Shown: piece by piece, positions 17,897 to 25,995 of the stretch
How the letters are laid out: the number at the start of each line of letters is the position of its first letter
How positions within the stretch are numbered: position 1 is the stretch's first letter
Program-made: the position numbers and the translations under genes
NCBI RefSeq assembly: GCF_028656955.1
Contig: NZ_JAMDGY010000053.1
Location: 62,001 to 126,000, forward strand
From: Pseudomonas fontis
Lineage (GTDB): Bacteria > Pseudomonadota > Gammaproteobacteria > Pseudomonadales > Pseudomonadaceae
Reading direction: 5' to 3'
DNA: 64,000 nucleotides
The notes under the pieces: generated by a model
The model's database searches: none
The model's input: the letters and a program-made list of their open reading frames with translations, nothing else
What the model was told of the DNA's origin: nothing

Positions 17897-17996
17897 GTGT
17901 TAGTTTTTGTGAAACGCTGTGTAAGATATTTCGCAAATTTATTGAGGTTATTTATTAATTGGCCGTGCCTCAGCACGAAGCACGGCCAATGACACA

Positions 17997-18782
17997 TCAG
18001 AAGTGCACTTTTACCAACAGGCTCGCCGTGTTCTGGTCGGTGTCGAAGCTGGAGGTATCTTCGATGCCGTACTTGTCTTTCCAGTAGTCGTACTCGATAC
18101 CGACGTACAGTTGCTTCTCGCCCCAGTTCAGCGCTTTACCCAGGTCGTACTTGATCTGTGGGTTGAAGTGCAGGTTGGAGTGGTAGGTGCCGCGACGGGT
18201 CTCGTCGTTGTCCACGACCCAGTCCATGAAACCGTCGATCAGGATGTCCGACTTGCCCACCGGAATGGTGTAGGACCAGACCGGGGTGATCTGCCAGATG
18301 CCATCACCCGGGCGGTTGCCTTCGGTCTGACGCTGGTAGAAGTTCAACTGGAAGTAATCGAAGCCCGGGATGGCCAGGTCGAAGCCAGGGCCGATCAGGT
18401 AGGACTCGTTGTCACCCTCGCCAAACTCGTAGGTCATGGCCAGCAGCACGTCCTTGATCGGGCCGAACTCGATCTTCTGGTCGAAGATCTTGCCGAACGA
18501 CAGGCGCGGGCTGAACTCACCGTAGTAGGTGTTCGGGCCAGCGTTGAAGTCCTTCTTGCCGTTGTAGAAGATCTTGTCGACGAACAGGAAGTTGTCACCG
18601 TACTTCCAGCCATCGGCGTGCTCGAAGGTGAAGGTCTGCTGGATCGACGGGTTGACGGTGAAGTCCTTGCCGTACAGGTAGGTCAGGCTGTTGTTCTGCC
18701 ATTGCAGCAGATCGCCTGCCATGGCGGCGGTGCTGGCGGCGAGAAGACCACCGGCAAGCATCAGGCTGTTGGTTATGCGCAT
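17997..18782 (-). CDS. OmpK/Tsx-like nucleoside-specific outer membrane channel (copy 1)
   Basis: A 261-residue outer-membrane protein with signal peptide (SLMLAGGLLAASTAAMA, cut before GDLLQW). Alternating hydrophobic strands and the terminal phenylalanine (VKVHF) mark a beta-barrel. The conserved LLQWQNNSLTYLYGK opening and FEHADGWKYGDNFLFVD match the OmpK/Tsx nucleoside-porin family. It forms a gapless tandem pair with the next gene, both 261 residues. Being downstream of urate permease and oxidase genes, it probably passes purines, nucleosides or urate through the outer membrane. The ribosome site GGAGC is 11 bases from the ATG. Confidence 0.85.
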   Translation of the reverse strand: MRITNSLMLAGGLLAASTAAMAGDLLQWQNNSLTYLYGKDFTVNPSIQQTFTFEHADGWKYGDNFLFVDKIFYNGKKDFNAGPNTYYGEFSPRLSFGKIFDQKIEFGPIKDVLLAMTYEFGEGDNESYLIGPGFDLAIPGFDYFQLNFYQRQTEGNRPGDGIWQITPVWSYTIPVGKSDILIDGFMDWVVDNDETRRGTYHSNLHFNPQIKYDLGKALNWGEKQLYVGIEYDYWKDKYGIEDTSSFDTDQNTASLLVKVHF

Positions 18783-19144
18783 TGCAATGTTGCTCCATTG
18801 ATTGGTTTTGTTTTCGGCGCTCTGGAATGGTGCCGTTTACGGGTTAAGTTGTCCAGCGGGTCAGCTTTTTTCGATTGGCCACAAAAAATTGGCAAGTGCC
18901 GGGCCAACTTTCCGCATGGCTCACAGCAGTCCTGCTCGACGTCTTTCTGAACAGATGAAAAGGGTATTTCAGGTTGGCGTGACGCTTGCCAACCGCCCGA
19001 ATTCATTGACTGAGCGGTCAGCAAACGCAGGCAGGATCCGTCCTGCCCTGATCGAGGGGGCGCGCAGATTACTGGCTTGCGCGCTGTCCCTCAAGTGCTC
19101 CGTCCTGGAGCAAGTAAATCCAAAACTGTGCGTTCGATCAGGAA
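18783..19144. other. 362-base spacer between the two OmpK-like genes
   Basis: No open frame with a ribosome site, tRNA or strong hairpin was seen. It is long enough for copy 1 to have its own promoter, so the duplicates may be regulated separately. Confidence 0.4.
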
Positions 19145-19930
19145 TCAGAAGTGGAATTTGACCAGGGCACTGGCGACGCTTTGGCGCGTGTCCAGACGAT
19201 CGCTGTTTTCGATACCGTATTTGTCTTTCCAGTAGCTGTACTCAAAGCCCACATACAGCTGCTTGGCGCCGAAGTTGAGGGCCTTGCCCAGGTCGTATTT
19301 GACCTGTGGGTTGAAGTGCAGGTTGGCGTGGTAGGTGCCACGGCGGGACTGGTCGTTGTCGACCACCCAGTCCATGTAGCCGTCGATGAGGATGTCGGAG
19401 CGGCCTACCGGGATGGTGTAGGAGAACGCTGGGGTGATCTGCCAGACGTGGTCCCCAGGGCGGCTGCCAATGGTGTTGCGCTGGTAGATGTTCAGGGTGA
19501 AATAGTTGAAGCCGGGAATCGCAAGATCAAAGCCCGGGCCGATCAGGAAGGCTTCGGTATCGCCTTCGCCGGTCTCGTAGGTCATCGCCAGCAACACGTC
19601 CTTGATCGGGCCAAACTCGAATTTTCGGTCGAAGATCTTGCCGAACGACAGGCGAGGGCTGATCTCGCTGTAGTAGGTGTTGGTGCCTTTGTTGAAGTCC
19701 CGGCCACCGTTGTAGAAGATCTTGTCGACGAACAGGAAGTTGTCGCCGTACTTCCACTTGTCGGCATGCTCGAAGGTCACGGTCTGCTGGATCGCAGGGT
19801 TGACCTCAAACTTGGTGCCGTACAGGTAGGTGAGGCTGTTGGTCTGCCAGAGCAGCAGATCCGAGGCCATGGCTGGAACGGTGGCCAGCAGGCTGCTGCC
19901 CAGCAAAAGGGACGAGGTGATGCGCTTCAT
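19145..19930 (-). CDS. OmpK/Tsx-like nucleoside-specific outer membrane channel (copy 2)
   Basis: A 261-residue paralogue of the preceding gene. Signal peptide SLLLGSSLLATVPAMA is cut before SDLLLW; the barrel body repeats the family blocks TNSLTYLYGTKFEVNP, FEHADKWKYGDNFLFVDKIF, FGPIKDVLLAMTYETGEGD and FNPQVKYDLGKALNFG, and ends in Phe (VKFHF). It aligns to copy 1 along the whole length, with differences mostly in putative loops. GGAAG lies seven bases before the ATG. It sits 138 bases downstream of the permease stop on the same strand, and a GGGCGGC/GCCGCCC hairpin at 20044-20062 may partly separate the transcripts. Confidence 0.85.
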   Translation of the reverse strand: MKRITSSLLLGSSLLATVPAMASDLLLWQTNSLTYLYGTKFEVNPAIQQTVTFEHADKWKYGDNFLFVDKIFYNGGRDFNKGTNTYYSEISPRLSFGKIFDRKFEFGPIKDVLLAMTYETGEGDTEAFLIGPGFDLAIPGFNYFTLNIYQRNTIGSRPGDHVWQITPAFSYTIPVGRSDILIDGYMDWVVDNDQSRRGTYHANLHFNPQVKYDLGKALNFGAKQLYVGFEYSYWKDKYGIENSDRLDTRQSVASALVKFHF

Positions 19931-20068
19931 GTTGTGCTTCCCGACTATTGTTATTGTTCGCTAGCGGATTTTTTCGGCGCAAACGCGCCCCGGACGAGCT
20001 CATTCCACAACTCGACGGTCTTGCGGTACTGCGTGAAGGAGCTGGGCGGCAAGGCGCCGCCCAATAAC

Positions 20069-21424
20069 TCAGTGCTGGTGTGCAGCGTCGTTGTGCACGG
20101 CGCGTTCAGCACCACCCAGGATGTTGAACAGCAGGTTGAGGGTCAGCGCGCCGACGGTTGCCATGGCAATGCCGCTGTGGGTAATCGGTTCCATCCATTG
20201 CGGCATTTGCGCGAAGAACTCGGGACGCACCACAGGGATCAGCCCCATGCCGACGCTGACAGCGACGATCAGTTGGTTGCGGCGGTCGGCGATGTCGGCT
20301 TCCTGGAGGATCTTGATCCCGGTGGCGGCGACCATGCCGAACATCGCGATCGAAGCCCCGCCCAATACTGCCGGTGGGATCGAGGCAATCAGGAAGGCTG
20401 CCTTGGGCAGCAGGCTGAGCAGGATCAGGAATGCACCCGCGACCACGGTCACATAGCGGCAGCGCACGCCGGTCATCTGCACCAGGCCGATATTCTGGGC
20501 AAACGAGGAATGGGTGAAGGTGTTGAAGAAGCCTGCGACGAACGAGGCGCCGGCATCACACATCAGGCCGCGCCGCAGCATGCCAGGGGTGACTTCGCGG
20601 TCGGTGACCTTGCCCAGGGCAAGGAACATGCCGGTGGACTCGACGAAGATGATCACCACGACCAGGCACATCGACAGGATCGGTGCGAGGCTGAAGGTCG
20701 GCATGCCGAAGTGCAGCGGGGTGACCACTTGCAGCCAAGGGGCTTCATCGAGGCCGGAGAGATCGACCATGCCGATGGAGCCGGCAAGGATGTAGCCAAA
20801 GCCCATGCCGATCAGCACCGAGACATTGACCCAGAAACCGCGCATGAAGCGGTTGACCAGCAGGATGGTAGCCAGGACCAGGCCGGCCACGATCAGGTAG
20901 ATCGGCTCGCCGAAGGTACTGGCGGCGGCGCCACCGCCCGCCCAGTTGACGGCAACCGGGAACAGCGACAGGCCAATCGAGGTGATGACCGTACCGGTCA
21001 CCAGCGGCGGGAAGAAACGCACGACCTTGGACATGAACGGGGCGATGATCATGCCGAAGAAACCGGCGGCGATGGTCGCACCGAAAATCCCCTGCAGACC
21101 GACACCGGGCATCCCGGCCATGGCGACCATGCTGCCCACGGCGGCAAAGCTGGCGCCCATCATCACCGGCATGCGGATCCCTACAGCACCAATGCCGAAC
21201 GACTGGACCATGGTGGCGACACCAGCGACCAGCAGATCGGCATTGATCAGGAACGCAACTTCTTCACGGGAGAGCCCGGCAGCCTGGCCGATGATCAGTG
21301 GCACCGCAATGGCACCGCCGTACATCAGCAACACGTGTTGCAGGCCTACCAGAATCAGTTGGAGCATGGGCAGGGGCTGTCGTGGCGGCGCAACGGGAAT
21401 ATACGCCTTGCGTGACTCGGACAT
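20069..21424 (-). CDS. NCS2 family urate/xanthine-type permease
   Basis: A 451-residue inner-membrane transporter of the nucleobase-cation symporter-2 family (UacT/XanQ/PucJ branch). Conserved signatures are QHVLLMYGGAIAVPLIIGQA near the N-terminus, MPVMMGASFAAVGS in TM3, and the substrate motif FVESTGMFLALGK with downstream FNTFTHSSFAQNIGLVQMTG. About twelve to fourteen membrane spans are expected. Placement directly beside the urate oxidase gene puuD makes urate or xanthine the likeliest cargo. GAGG is six bases before the ATG. It is separated from upstream puuD by a strong hairpin. Confidence 0.88.
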   Translation of the reverse strand: MSESRKAYIPVAPPRQPLPMLQLILVGLQHVLLMYGGAIAVPLIIGQAAGLSREEVAFLINADLLVAGVATMVQSFGIGAVGIRMPVMMGASFAAVGSMVAMAGMPGVGLQGIFGATIAAGFFGMIIAPFMSKVVRFFPPLVTGTVITSIGLSLFPVAVNWAGGGAAASTFGEPIYLIVAGLVLATILLVNRFMRGFWVNVSVLIGMGFGYILAGSIGMVDLSGLDEAPWLQVVTPLHFGMPTFSLAPILSMCLVVVIIFVESTGMFLALGKVTDREVTPGMLRRGLMCDAGASFVAGFFNTFTHSSFAQNIGLVQMTGVRCRYVTVVAGAFLILLSLLPKAAFLIASIPPAVLGGASIAMFGMVAATGIKILQEADIADRRNQLIVAVSVGMGLIPVVRPEFFAQMPQWMEPITHSGIAMATVGALTLNLLFNILGGAERAVHNDAAHQH

Positions 21425-21488
21425 GCAGCACCTCGAGTTTTGTTTTTATTGTTCGTCTTATGTGCGCGGCGTTAGACAAGACGCCGTT

Positions 21489-21510
21489 GGGTGGCCCTTG
21501 CGGGCCACCC
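21489..21510. terminator. Hairpin between puuD and the permease gene
   Basis: Perfect nine-base stem GGGTGGCCC / GGGCCACCC with a four-base loop, beginning seven bases after the puuD stop. No T tract follows, so it could be a partial terminator or an mRNA-stabilising end. Confidence 0.5.
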
Positions 21511-21517
21511 GGGTCGA

Positions 21518-22843
21518 TCAATTGGTTGGAGCGCCCTTGGCAATCCATGCACCAATCAGTTCACGCTCTTGCTGGGTCATCTGAGTGATGTTGCCCAGTG
21601 GCATGATCTGGCTGGCAACAGCCTGGGCCTGAATGCGCGGCGCCAGTTGCTGGATCTGTTGCGGGGTGTCGAGCATCACGCCGGCAGGGGCGGCGCTGAA
21701 CAGCGGGCTGGTCGGCTTGGCCGAGTGGCACACGGTGCAGCGTTCCTGGATGACGCTGTGGATCTTGTCGAAGCCGGCATCGTCGAGCTTGGCGGTGGCT
21801 GCGGCTGGCGCTTCGGCCGGGGTCGCAGGTTCAGCCGGTGCAGCGGCTTTCTCGGCAGCTTTTTCTGCGGCGGTCTTGCCACCCAGCGCCGTTTCCGGCA
21901 GCGGCTGGTATTGGACTTTTGCAGCGGCTTGCTCTGGCGCGGTCGGCATTGGCTTTGGACCGGTGACGTAGGCCAGGCAGATCATCGCCAGGGCGCCAAC
22001 CGGCAGGGTCCAGGCGTACTTGTTGCTGTCGTGACGGGTGTTGAAGTAGTGGCGTACCAATACCGCAGCCACTGCAATCCCGGCCAGGATCAGCCAGTTG
22101 TACTGGCTACCGTAGGTGCTCGGGAAGTGGTTGCTGATCATGATGAACAGCACCGGCAGGGTGAAGTAGTTGTTGTGACGCGAACGCAGCAGGCCTTTGG
22201 CGGGCAGCTTGGGATCAGGCGATTCGTTCTTCTCGATGGCGGCAACCAGCTGACGCTGGGCCGGCATGATGATCCGGAACACGTTGCCGACCATGATGGT
22301 GCCGATGATCGCGCCGGTGTGCAGGTAAGCACCGCGGCCGCTGAACACCTGGGTGAAGCCGAAGCATGCCGCAATCACCAGTACGAACAGCACCAGGCCG
22401 AGCAGGCCAGGGCGCTTGCCCAATGGCGAGTCGCACAGGAAGTCGTAGATGAACCAGCTGGCGATCAGCGAGCCGACACCGATGGCGATACCTTCAGCGC
22501 CGCTCAGGGTGCTGCCAGGGGCCAGCAGGTAGACCGTCGGGTTCCAGTAGAACACCAGGCACAGCAGGGCAATACCCGACATCCAGGTGAAATAGGCTTC
22601 CCATTTGAACCAGTGCAGGTTGTCCGGCATTTTTGGCGGAGCAAGCTTGTACTTCTCCAGGTGGTAGATCCCGCCACCGTGAATCGCCCAGAGATCGCCG
22701 GCCAGGCCATCGCGCGGGTTGACCCGGTTGAGGTTGTTTTCCAGCCAGACAAAGTAGAACGATGCGCCAATCCATGCGACGCCCGTGATCATGTGAACCC
22801 AGCGCACGCTCAGGTTCAGCCATTCCAACAGATGTGCTTCCAC
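21518..22843 (-). CDS. puuD: Membrane-bound urate oxidase PuuD with C-terminal cytochrome c domain
   Basis: Oxidises urate to 5-hydroxyisourate and passes electrons to the respiratory chain instead of oxygen directly. The first ~320 residues form an eight-helix or so urate hydroxylase domain (WVHMITGVAWIGASFYFVW, HWFKWEAYFTWMSGIALL, NNYFTLPVLFIMISNHFP). An Ala/Glu/Pro-rich linker leads to a cytochrome c domain with heme motif Cys369-Thr-Val-Cys-His373. I chose the GTG at 22843 (MEAHLLEWLN) because AAGAGGT lies seven bases before it; a longer frame to 22867 lacks a site. It stands between allA and the urate-type permease, as expected for a urate operon. Its product is the substrate of HiuH encoded at 25.3 kb. 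Confidence 0.92.
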   Translation of the reverse strand: MEAHLLEWLNLSVRWVHMITGVAWIGASFYFVWLENNLNRVNPRDGLAGDLWAIHGGGIYHLEKYKLAPPKMPDNLHWFKWEAYFTWMSGIALLCLVFYWNPTVYLLAPGSTLSGAEGIAIGVGSLIASWFIYDFLCDSPLGKRPGLLGLVLFVLVIAACFGFTQVFSGRGAYLHTGAIIGTIMVGNVFRIIMPAQRQLVAAIEKNESPDPKLPAKGLLRSRHNNYFTLPVLFIMISNHFPSTYGSQYNWLILAGIAVAAVLVRHYFNTRHDSNKYAWTLPVGALAMICLAYVTGPKPMPTAPEQAAAKVQYQPLPETALGGKTAAEKAAEKAAAPAEPATPAEAPAAATAKLDDAGFDKIHSVIQERCTVCHSAKPTSPLFSAAPAGVMLDTPQQIQQLAPRIQAQAVASQIMPLGNITQMTQQERELIGAWIAKGAPTN

Positions 22844-22893
22844 AGTCTTTACCTCTTGCTCTGGCACCCTGTTACCGAGTGCTCAGTCTTCTC

Positions 22894-23397
22894 TTATTGG
22901 TGGGGGGCGAGGATCAGTTGCTCATCCTCATTGAAAAAATGCTCATCGCAGTTGTTGCCTGTGCCACTGCGATCAACCACCAGGAAGTCATCCCGCTTTT
23001 CGATCGTCAGCACCGGGTGGTGCCAAACGCCGCGATGGTAATTAATGCCCTGCTTGCCATTGCTGACAAAAGCACGGACCAAACCTGATACAGGTGCATC
23101 GCCAACCGGCGCGACCACGATCAGAAAGGGGTTGCCGAGCAGCGGGATGAAAGCCTGGCTGCCCTGCGGATGGCGCTCCAGCATGCGGACGGTCAAGGGC
23201 ATGTCCTGCGCGTCGGCGCGGAAGATGCTGATGATCGCCGTGTCCTCAGGCTGGGCGGTTTGCACCGTGGCCAGCTTGTGGAAGCGCATGGTCGAACCGT
23301 TGTTGATCATGAAGTGGTCGCTGCCGTCGGTTTCGATTACATCACCGAAAGCGGCGAAGGCTTCTTTGGTCAAGGGCTCAATCACTAAAGTGCGCAT
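22894..23397 (-). CDS. allA: Ureidoglycolate lyase AllA
   Basis: A 167-residue cupin-like enzyme that splits ureidoglycolate to glyoxylate and urea, the last step of allantoin use through allantoate. Family blocks are FGDVIETDG, INNGSTMRFHKLA, RHPQGSQAFIPL, VSNGKQGINYHRGVWHHP and NCDEHFFNEDEQLI. GAGAGA lies six bases before the ATG. It is 50 bases upstream of puuD and 111 downstream of uraD. In the P. aeruginosa urate locus, as I recall it, an allantoicase gene lies between uraD and allA; here it is absent. Confidence 0.92.
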   Translation of the reverse strand: MRTLVIEPLTKEAFAAFGDVIETDGSDHFMINNGSTMRFHKLATVQTAQPEDTAIISIFRADAQDMPLTVRMLERHPQGSQAFIPLLGNPFLIVVAPVGDAPVSGLVRAFVSNGKQGINYHRGVWHHPVLTIEKRDDFLVVDRSGTGNNCDEHFFNEDEQLILAPHQ

Positions 23398-23508
23398 GCG
23401 GATCTCTCTTTATTCTGTGTTGTATGGACTGTCGCTACGGCCGGTTTCGACCAGGCCCTGGGTACACTCGCGAGCCGTACTCGGGCCAGGTGGCCAAAAC
23501 GCCAGGCC

Positions 23509-24027
23509 TTAAAGTTGCAGCAGGCGGAACAGGGCAATCAGGTTGATCTGCGCCAGCGCTTCCTTGAACTCGACGTCAGTCGCGTTGTGGATGCGCTTTT
23601 CGAACGAGGCGAGGATCTGGTGCCGGTTGCTGCCTTTTACCGCCATGATGAACGGGAACTGGAACTTGGCCTTGTAGGCATCGTTCAGCTCGGTGAAGCG
23701 TGCAAATTCTTCGGCGGTGCACTGGTGGATACCGGCGCCGGCCTGTTCGTTGGTGCTCGATTCGGTCAACTCGCCCTGGACTGCAGCTTTGCCTGCGAGG
23801 TCCGGGTGAGCGTTGATCAGCGCCAGTTGTGCGGCGTGATCGGCGCTGAGCAGGATGTCGCTCATGCGCTGGTGCAGCGCTTCGATCTGGTCCAGCTCAT
23901 GCAGCTGGCCCAGGTCGTAGGCTTTTTCGGCAACCCACGGCGAGTGCTCGTAGATGTCGGCGAAGGCTTCGACGAACGCTGCGCGGTCCAGGGTCGAAGG
24001 CTTCAGGGTCTTGAAATCGGTCATCAT
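23509..24027 (-). CDS. uraD: OHCU decarboxylase UraD
   Basis: A 172-residue 2-oxo-4-hydroxy-4-carboxy-5-ureidoimidazoline decarboxylase producing S-allantoin from the HiuH product. The catalytic pattern is visible: ADIYEHSPWVAEKAY, INAHPDLAG (active-site His-Pro), SSTNEQAGAG and FQFPFIMAVKG. Its ATG overlaps the puuE stop in an ATGA arrangement, so the two are translationally coupled. A second ATG at 24024 is equally possible. Expression should follow the promoter upstream of puuE. Confidence 0.93.
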   Translation of the reverse strand: MMTDFKTLKPSTLDRAAFVEAFADIYEHSPWVAEKAYDLGQLHELDQIEALHQRMSDILLSADHAAQLALINAHPDLAGKAAVQGELTESSTNEQAGAGIHQCTAEEFARFTELNDAYKAKFQFPFIMAVKGSNRHQILASFEKRIHNATDVEFKEALAQINLIALFRLLQL

Positions 24028-24950
24028 GCGTTCTCGGCTTTATATGGGTGGGTGGCATGCCAGTGACGGGCAATGTCCACACGCCGGGCGAACCAGACCT
24101 GGTCGTGGCTCTGGGCGTAATCGATGAAGCGCTTGAGCGCGGCCAGGCGAGCCGGGCGGCCGATCAGGCGGCAATGCAGGCCGATCGAGAGCATTTTTGG
24201 CGCTTCGGCACCTTCGGCATACAGCACGTCGAAGGCGTCCTTGAGGTACTGGAAGAACTGCTCGCCGCAATTGAAACCCTGGACCTGGGTAAAGCGCATG
24301 TCGTTGGTGTCCAGGGTGTAGGGGATCACCAGGTGCGGCTTGTCGGTCGGGTTGTTCGATTCCCAGTAGGGCAGGTCATCGTCGTAGGTGTCGCTGTCAT
24401 AGAGGAAGCCTCCTTCCTCCATCACCAGGCGGCGGGTGTTCGGCCCGGTACGGCCGGTGTACCAGCCCAGCGGACGCTCGCCGGTGAGTTCGGTGAGAAT
24501 GCGGATGGCTTCGAGCATGTGCTCGCGTTCCTGGTTCTCGTCCATGTACTGGTAGTCGATCCAGCGGTAGCCGTGGCTGCAGATCTCGTGGCCGGCTTCG
24601 ACCATGCTGCGGATCACGTCAGGGTGACGCTGGGCCGCCATGGCGACGGCGAAGACGGTCAGGGGCACGCCGCTGTCCTTGAACAGCTTGAGCAAACGCC
24701 AGACGCCAGCGCGGCTGCCGTACTCGTAGAGCGATTCCATGCTCATGTTGCGTGCGCCTTGCAGCGGCTGGGCAGAGACCATTTCCGAGAGGAAGGCTTC
24801 TGATTCCTTGTCGCCGTGGAGGATGTTGCGCTCGCCACCTTCCTCATAATTGAGCACGAAAGACAAAGCGATGCGGGCATTCCCCGGCCAGCGCGGATGG
24901 GGAGGGGTATTGCCGTAACCGATCAGGTCGCGAGGATAATCAGCGCTCAC
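24024..24950 (-). CDS. puuE: Allantoinase PuuE (polysaccharide-deacetylase fold)
   Basis: A 308-residue metal-independent allantoinase of the NodB-like fold, converting allantoin to allantoate. Family blocks are ALSFVLNYEEGGERN, YEYGSRAGVWRLL, HEICSHGYRWIDY, GWYTGRTGPNTRRL, FLYDSDTYDDDLPY and LHCRLIGRPAR. The GTG at 24950 follows GGAAGG with a suitable spacer. It is first in a minus-strand series puuE-uraD-allA-puuD-permease-porins. A TTGTATACAA palindrome lies 77 bases upstream. Confidence 0.93.
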   Translation of the reverse strand: MSADYPRDLIGYGNTPPHPRWPGNARIALSFVLNYEEGGERNILHGDKESEAFLSEMVSAQPLQGARNMSMESLYEYGSRAGVWRLLKLFKDSGVPLTVFAVAMAAQRHPDVIRSMVEAGHEICSHGYRWIDYQYMDENQEREHMLEAIRILTELTGERPLGWYTGRTGPNTRRLVMEEGGFLYDSDTYDDDLPYWESNNPTDKPHLVIPYTLDTNDMRFTQVQGFNCGEQFFQYLKDAFDVLYAEGAEAPKMLSIGLHCRLIGRPARLAALKRFIDYAQSHDQVWFARRVDIARHWHATHPYKAENA

Positions 24951-25026
24951 TGCAGCCTTCCTTCTTGTACGTGAAAACGGGAGAGTGGCGAGCCGTGTCG
25001 GCAGTCGGCCACACTGATGAGGGTGA

Positions 25027-25036
25027 TTGTATACAA
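25027..25036. promoter_or_regulatory. TTGTATACAA operator upstream of puuE
   Basis: Perfect ten-base palindrome 77 bases before the puuE start, inside ATTGTATACAACTT. The same sequence occurs at 27488 and variants at 25219 and 27586. GntR proteins of the FCD class often bind such GTnTACAA-like palindromes. Confidence 0.65.
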
Positions 25037-25218
25037 CTTTATTGACGATTTGTAAGTCTGTTTTTCTGATTTCTTTCCGCCGCCTTCCTTATTAGGGTGT
25101 GCAAGAAACCTGCCTGATTAGTCAGCAAATGACGTTGGCGTCGCCGAGCTGTCTAGCTTTACGACTGATGGTCTATATACAGGGGATGAGCGGTAGGCTA
25201 GCAAGATCGTCATAAAAA

Positions 25219-25228
25219 TTGTGTACAA
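25219..25228. promoter_or_regulatory. TTGTGTACAA operator upstream of hiuH
   Basis: One-base variant of the palindrome, extended by flanking AAA and TTT to a 16-base near-palindrome (25216-25231), 107 bases before the hiuH start. Confidence 0.6.
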
Positions 25229-25335
25229 TTTGCAGTGGAAATGTCTTAATAATCCGACAGCCGCACACTGCTGTGCTACACAGTGGTGTTCAGCGGGAAT
25301 TTTTTGCCCACAGATTGAAATGAGGCGAGCAAGCA

Positions 25336-25689
25336 ATGGGACGTTTGACCACGCATGTACTGGATGCCGCACACGGCTGCCCTGGTAGCTCGATCAAGGT
25401 CGAGCTGTACCGGGTTGAAGGTCAGCAGCTGGAGCTGGTGAACACTGCCCTGACCAACAGCGATGGCCGTTGCGATGCGCCGCTGTTGCAGGGTGATGAC
25501 TACCGTAGTGGTGTGTACCAGCTGCAGTTCAGCGCTGGCGATTACTACCGTGCACGTGGCGTGCAGTTGCCGGGGACCGCGTTCCTGGATGTCGTGGTAC
25601 TGCGTTTCGGCATCAGCGCCGAGCAGGATCACTACCACGTTCCGTTGTTGATCTCGCCGTACAGTTACTCTACCTATCGCGGAAGCTAG
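25336..25689 (+). CDS. hiuH: 5-Hydroxyisourate hydrolase HiuH (transthyretin-like)
   Basis: A 117-residue transthyretin-related enzyme that opens the ring of 5-hydroxyisourate, the unstable PuuD product. The N-terminal LTTHVLDAAHGCPG, the YHVPLLISPYSYSTYRGS block and the C-terminal YRGS tetrapeptide are the diagnostic family marks. Catalytic His, Arg and His positions (TTHVLD, GRCDAP, DHYHVP) are present. There is no signal peptide, so it is cytoplasmic. It is transcribed away from puuE and ends at a good terminator, so it is monocistronic. Confidence 0.95.
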   Translation: MGRLTTHVLDAAHGCPGSSIKVELYRVEGQQLELVNTALTNSDGRCDAPLLQGDDYRSGVYQLQFSAGDYYRARGVQLPGTAFLDVVVLRFGISAEQDHYHVPLLISPYSYSTYRGS

Positions 25690-25720
25690 TTGGTCGCTAG
25701 AAGAATCTTCGTAGGTCCTT

Positions 25721-25746
25721 GCCCGCTCACACTGCGGGCTTTTTTT
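25721..25746 (+). terminator. Intrinsic terminator of hiuH
   Basis: Stem GCCCGC / GCGGGC with a seven-base loop followed by TTTTTTT, 32 bases after the stop. Confidence 0.9.
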
Positions 25747-25786
25747 CGCCTGGGATTTGTTGGGCGTTGAATGGCAGGTGCTGTCG

Positions 25787-25882
25787 TGTAGCCGCTGCCG
25801 TAAGGCTGCGCTCGGCTGCAACGCAGGCGCCGCTTTTGGGAGCCCTTGCGGTCTCCAGCGCAGCCTGGCGGCAGCGGCTACA
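25787..25882. repeat. Long imperfect inverted repeat (dispersed Pseudomonas element)
   Basis: The outer arms TGTAGCCGCTGCCG (25787-25800) and CGGCAGCGGCTACA (25869-25882) are perfect complements. After a two-base mismatch, inner arms AGGCTGCGCT and AGCGCAGCCT continue the pairing to about 24 bases. The right half (25833-25882) recurs almost unchanged at 57793-57842. It resembles intergenic REP/BIME-type repeats found after genes. Confidence 0.75.
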
Positions 25883-25943
25883 GGATGCCGGACCGCAGAG
25901 ACGGGTCCTTGCAGTTGCCGATGTCTTGTCGCCCATACCCGGA

Positions 25944-25973
25944 AAACAAAAAACCTCGCCCGTAGGCGAGGTT
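25944..25973 (-). terminator. Intrinsic terminator of the purine permease gene
   Basis: On the minus strand AACCTCGCC, a four-base loop and GGCGAGGTT are followed by a T-rich run, 22 bases after the stop of the permease gene. Confidence 0.9.
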
Positions 25974-25995
25974 CTGGTGTTGCAGCAGCGGGTGA

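Larger units (their letters stand above)
24951..25335. other. Divergent puuE / hiuH control region
   Basis: A 385-base AT-richer region separating divergent genes of the same pathway. It carries two GntR-type operator candidates (listed separately), one near each gene. No open frame with a ribosome site is seen. Confidence 0.6.

Noticed and set aside
19151..21415. 754-codon plus-strand frame
   Set aside because: Antisense to the second porin and the urate-type permease; rich in His, Asp and Gly without family similarity.
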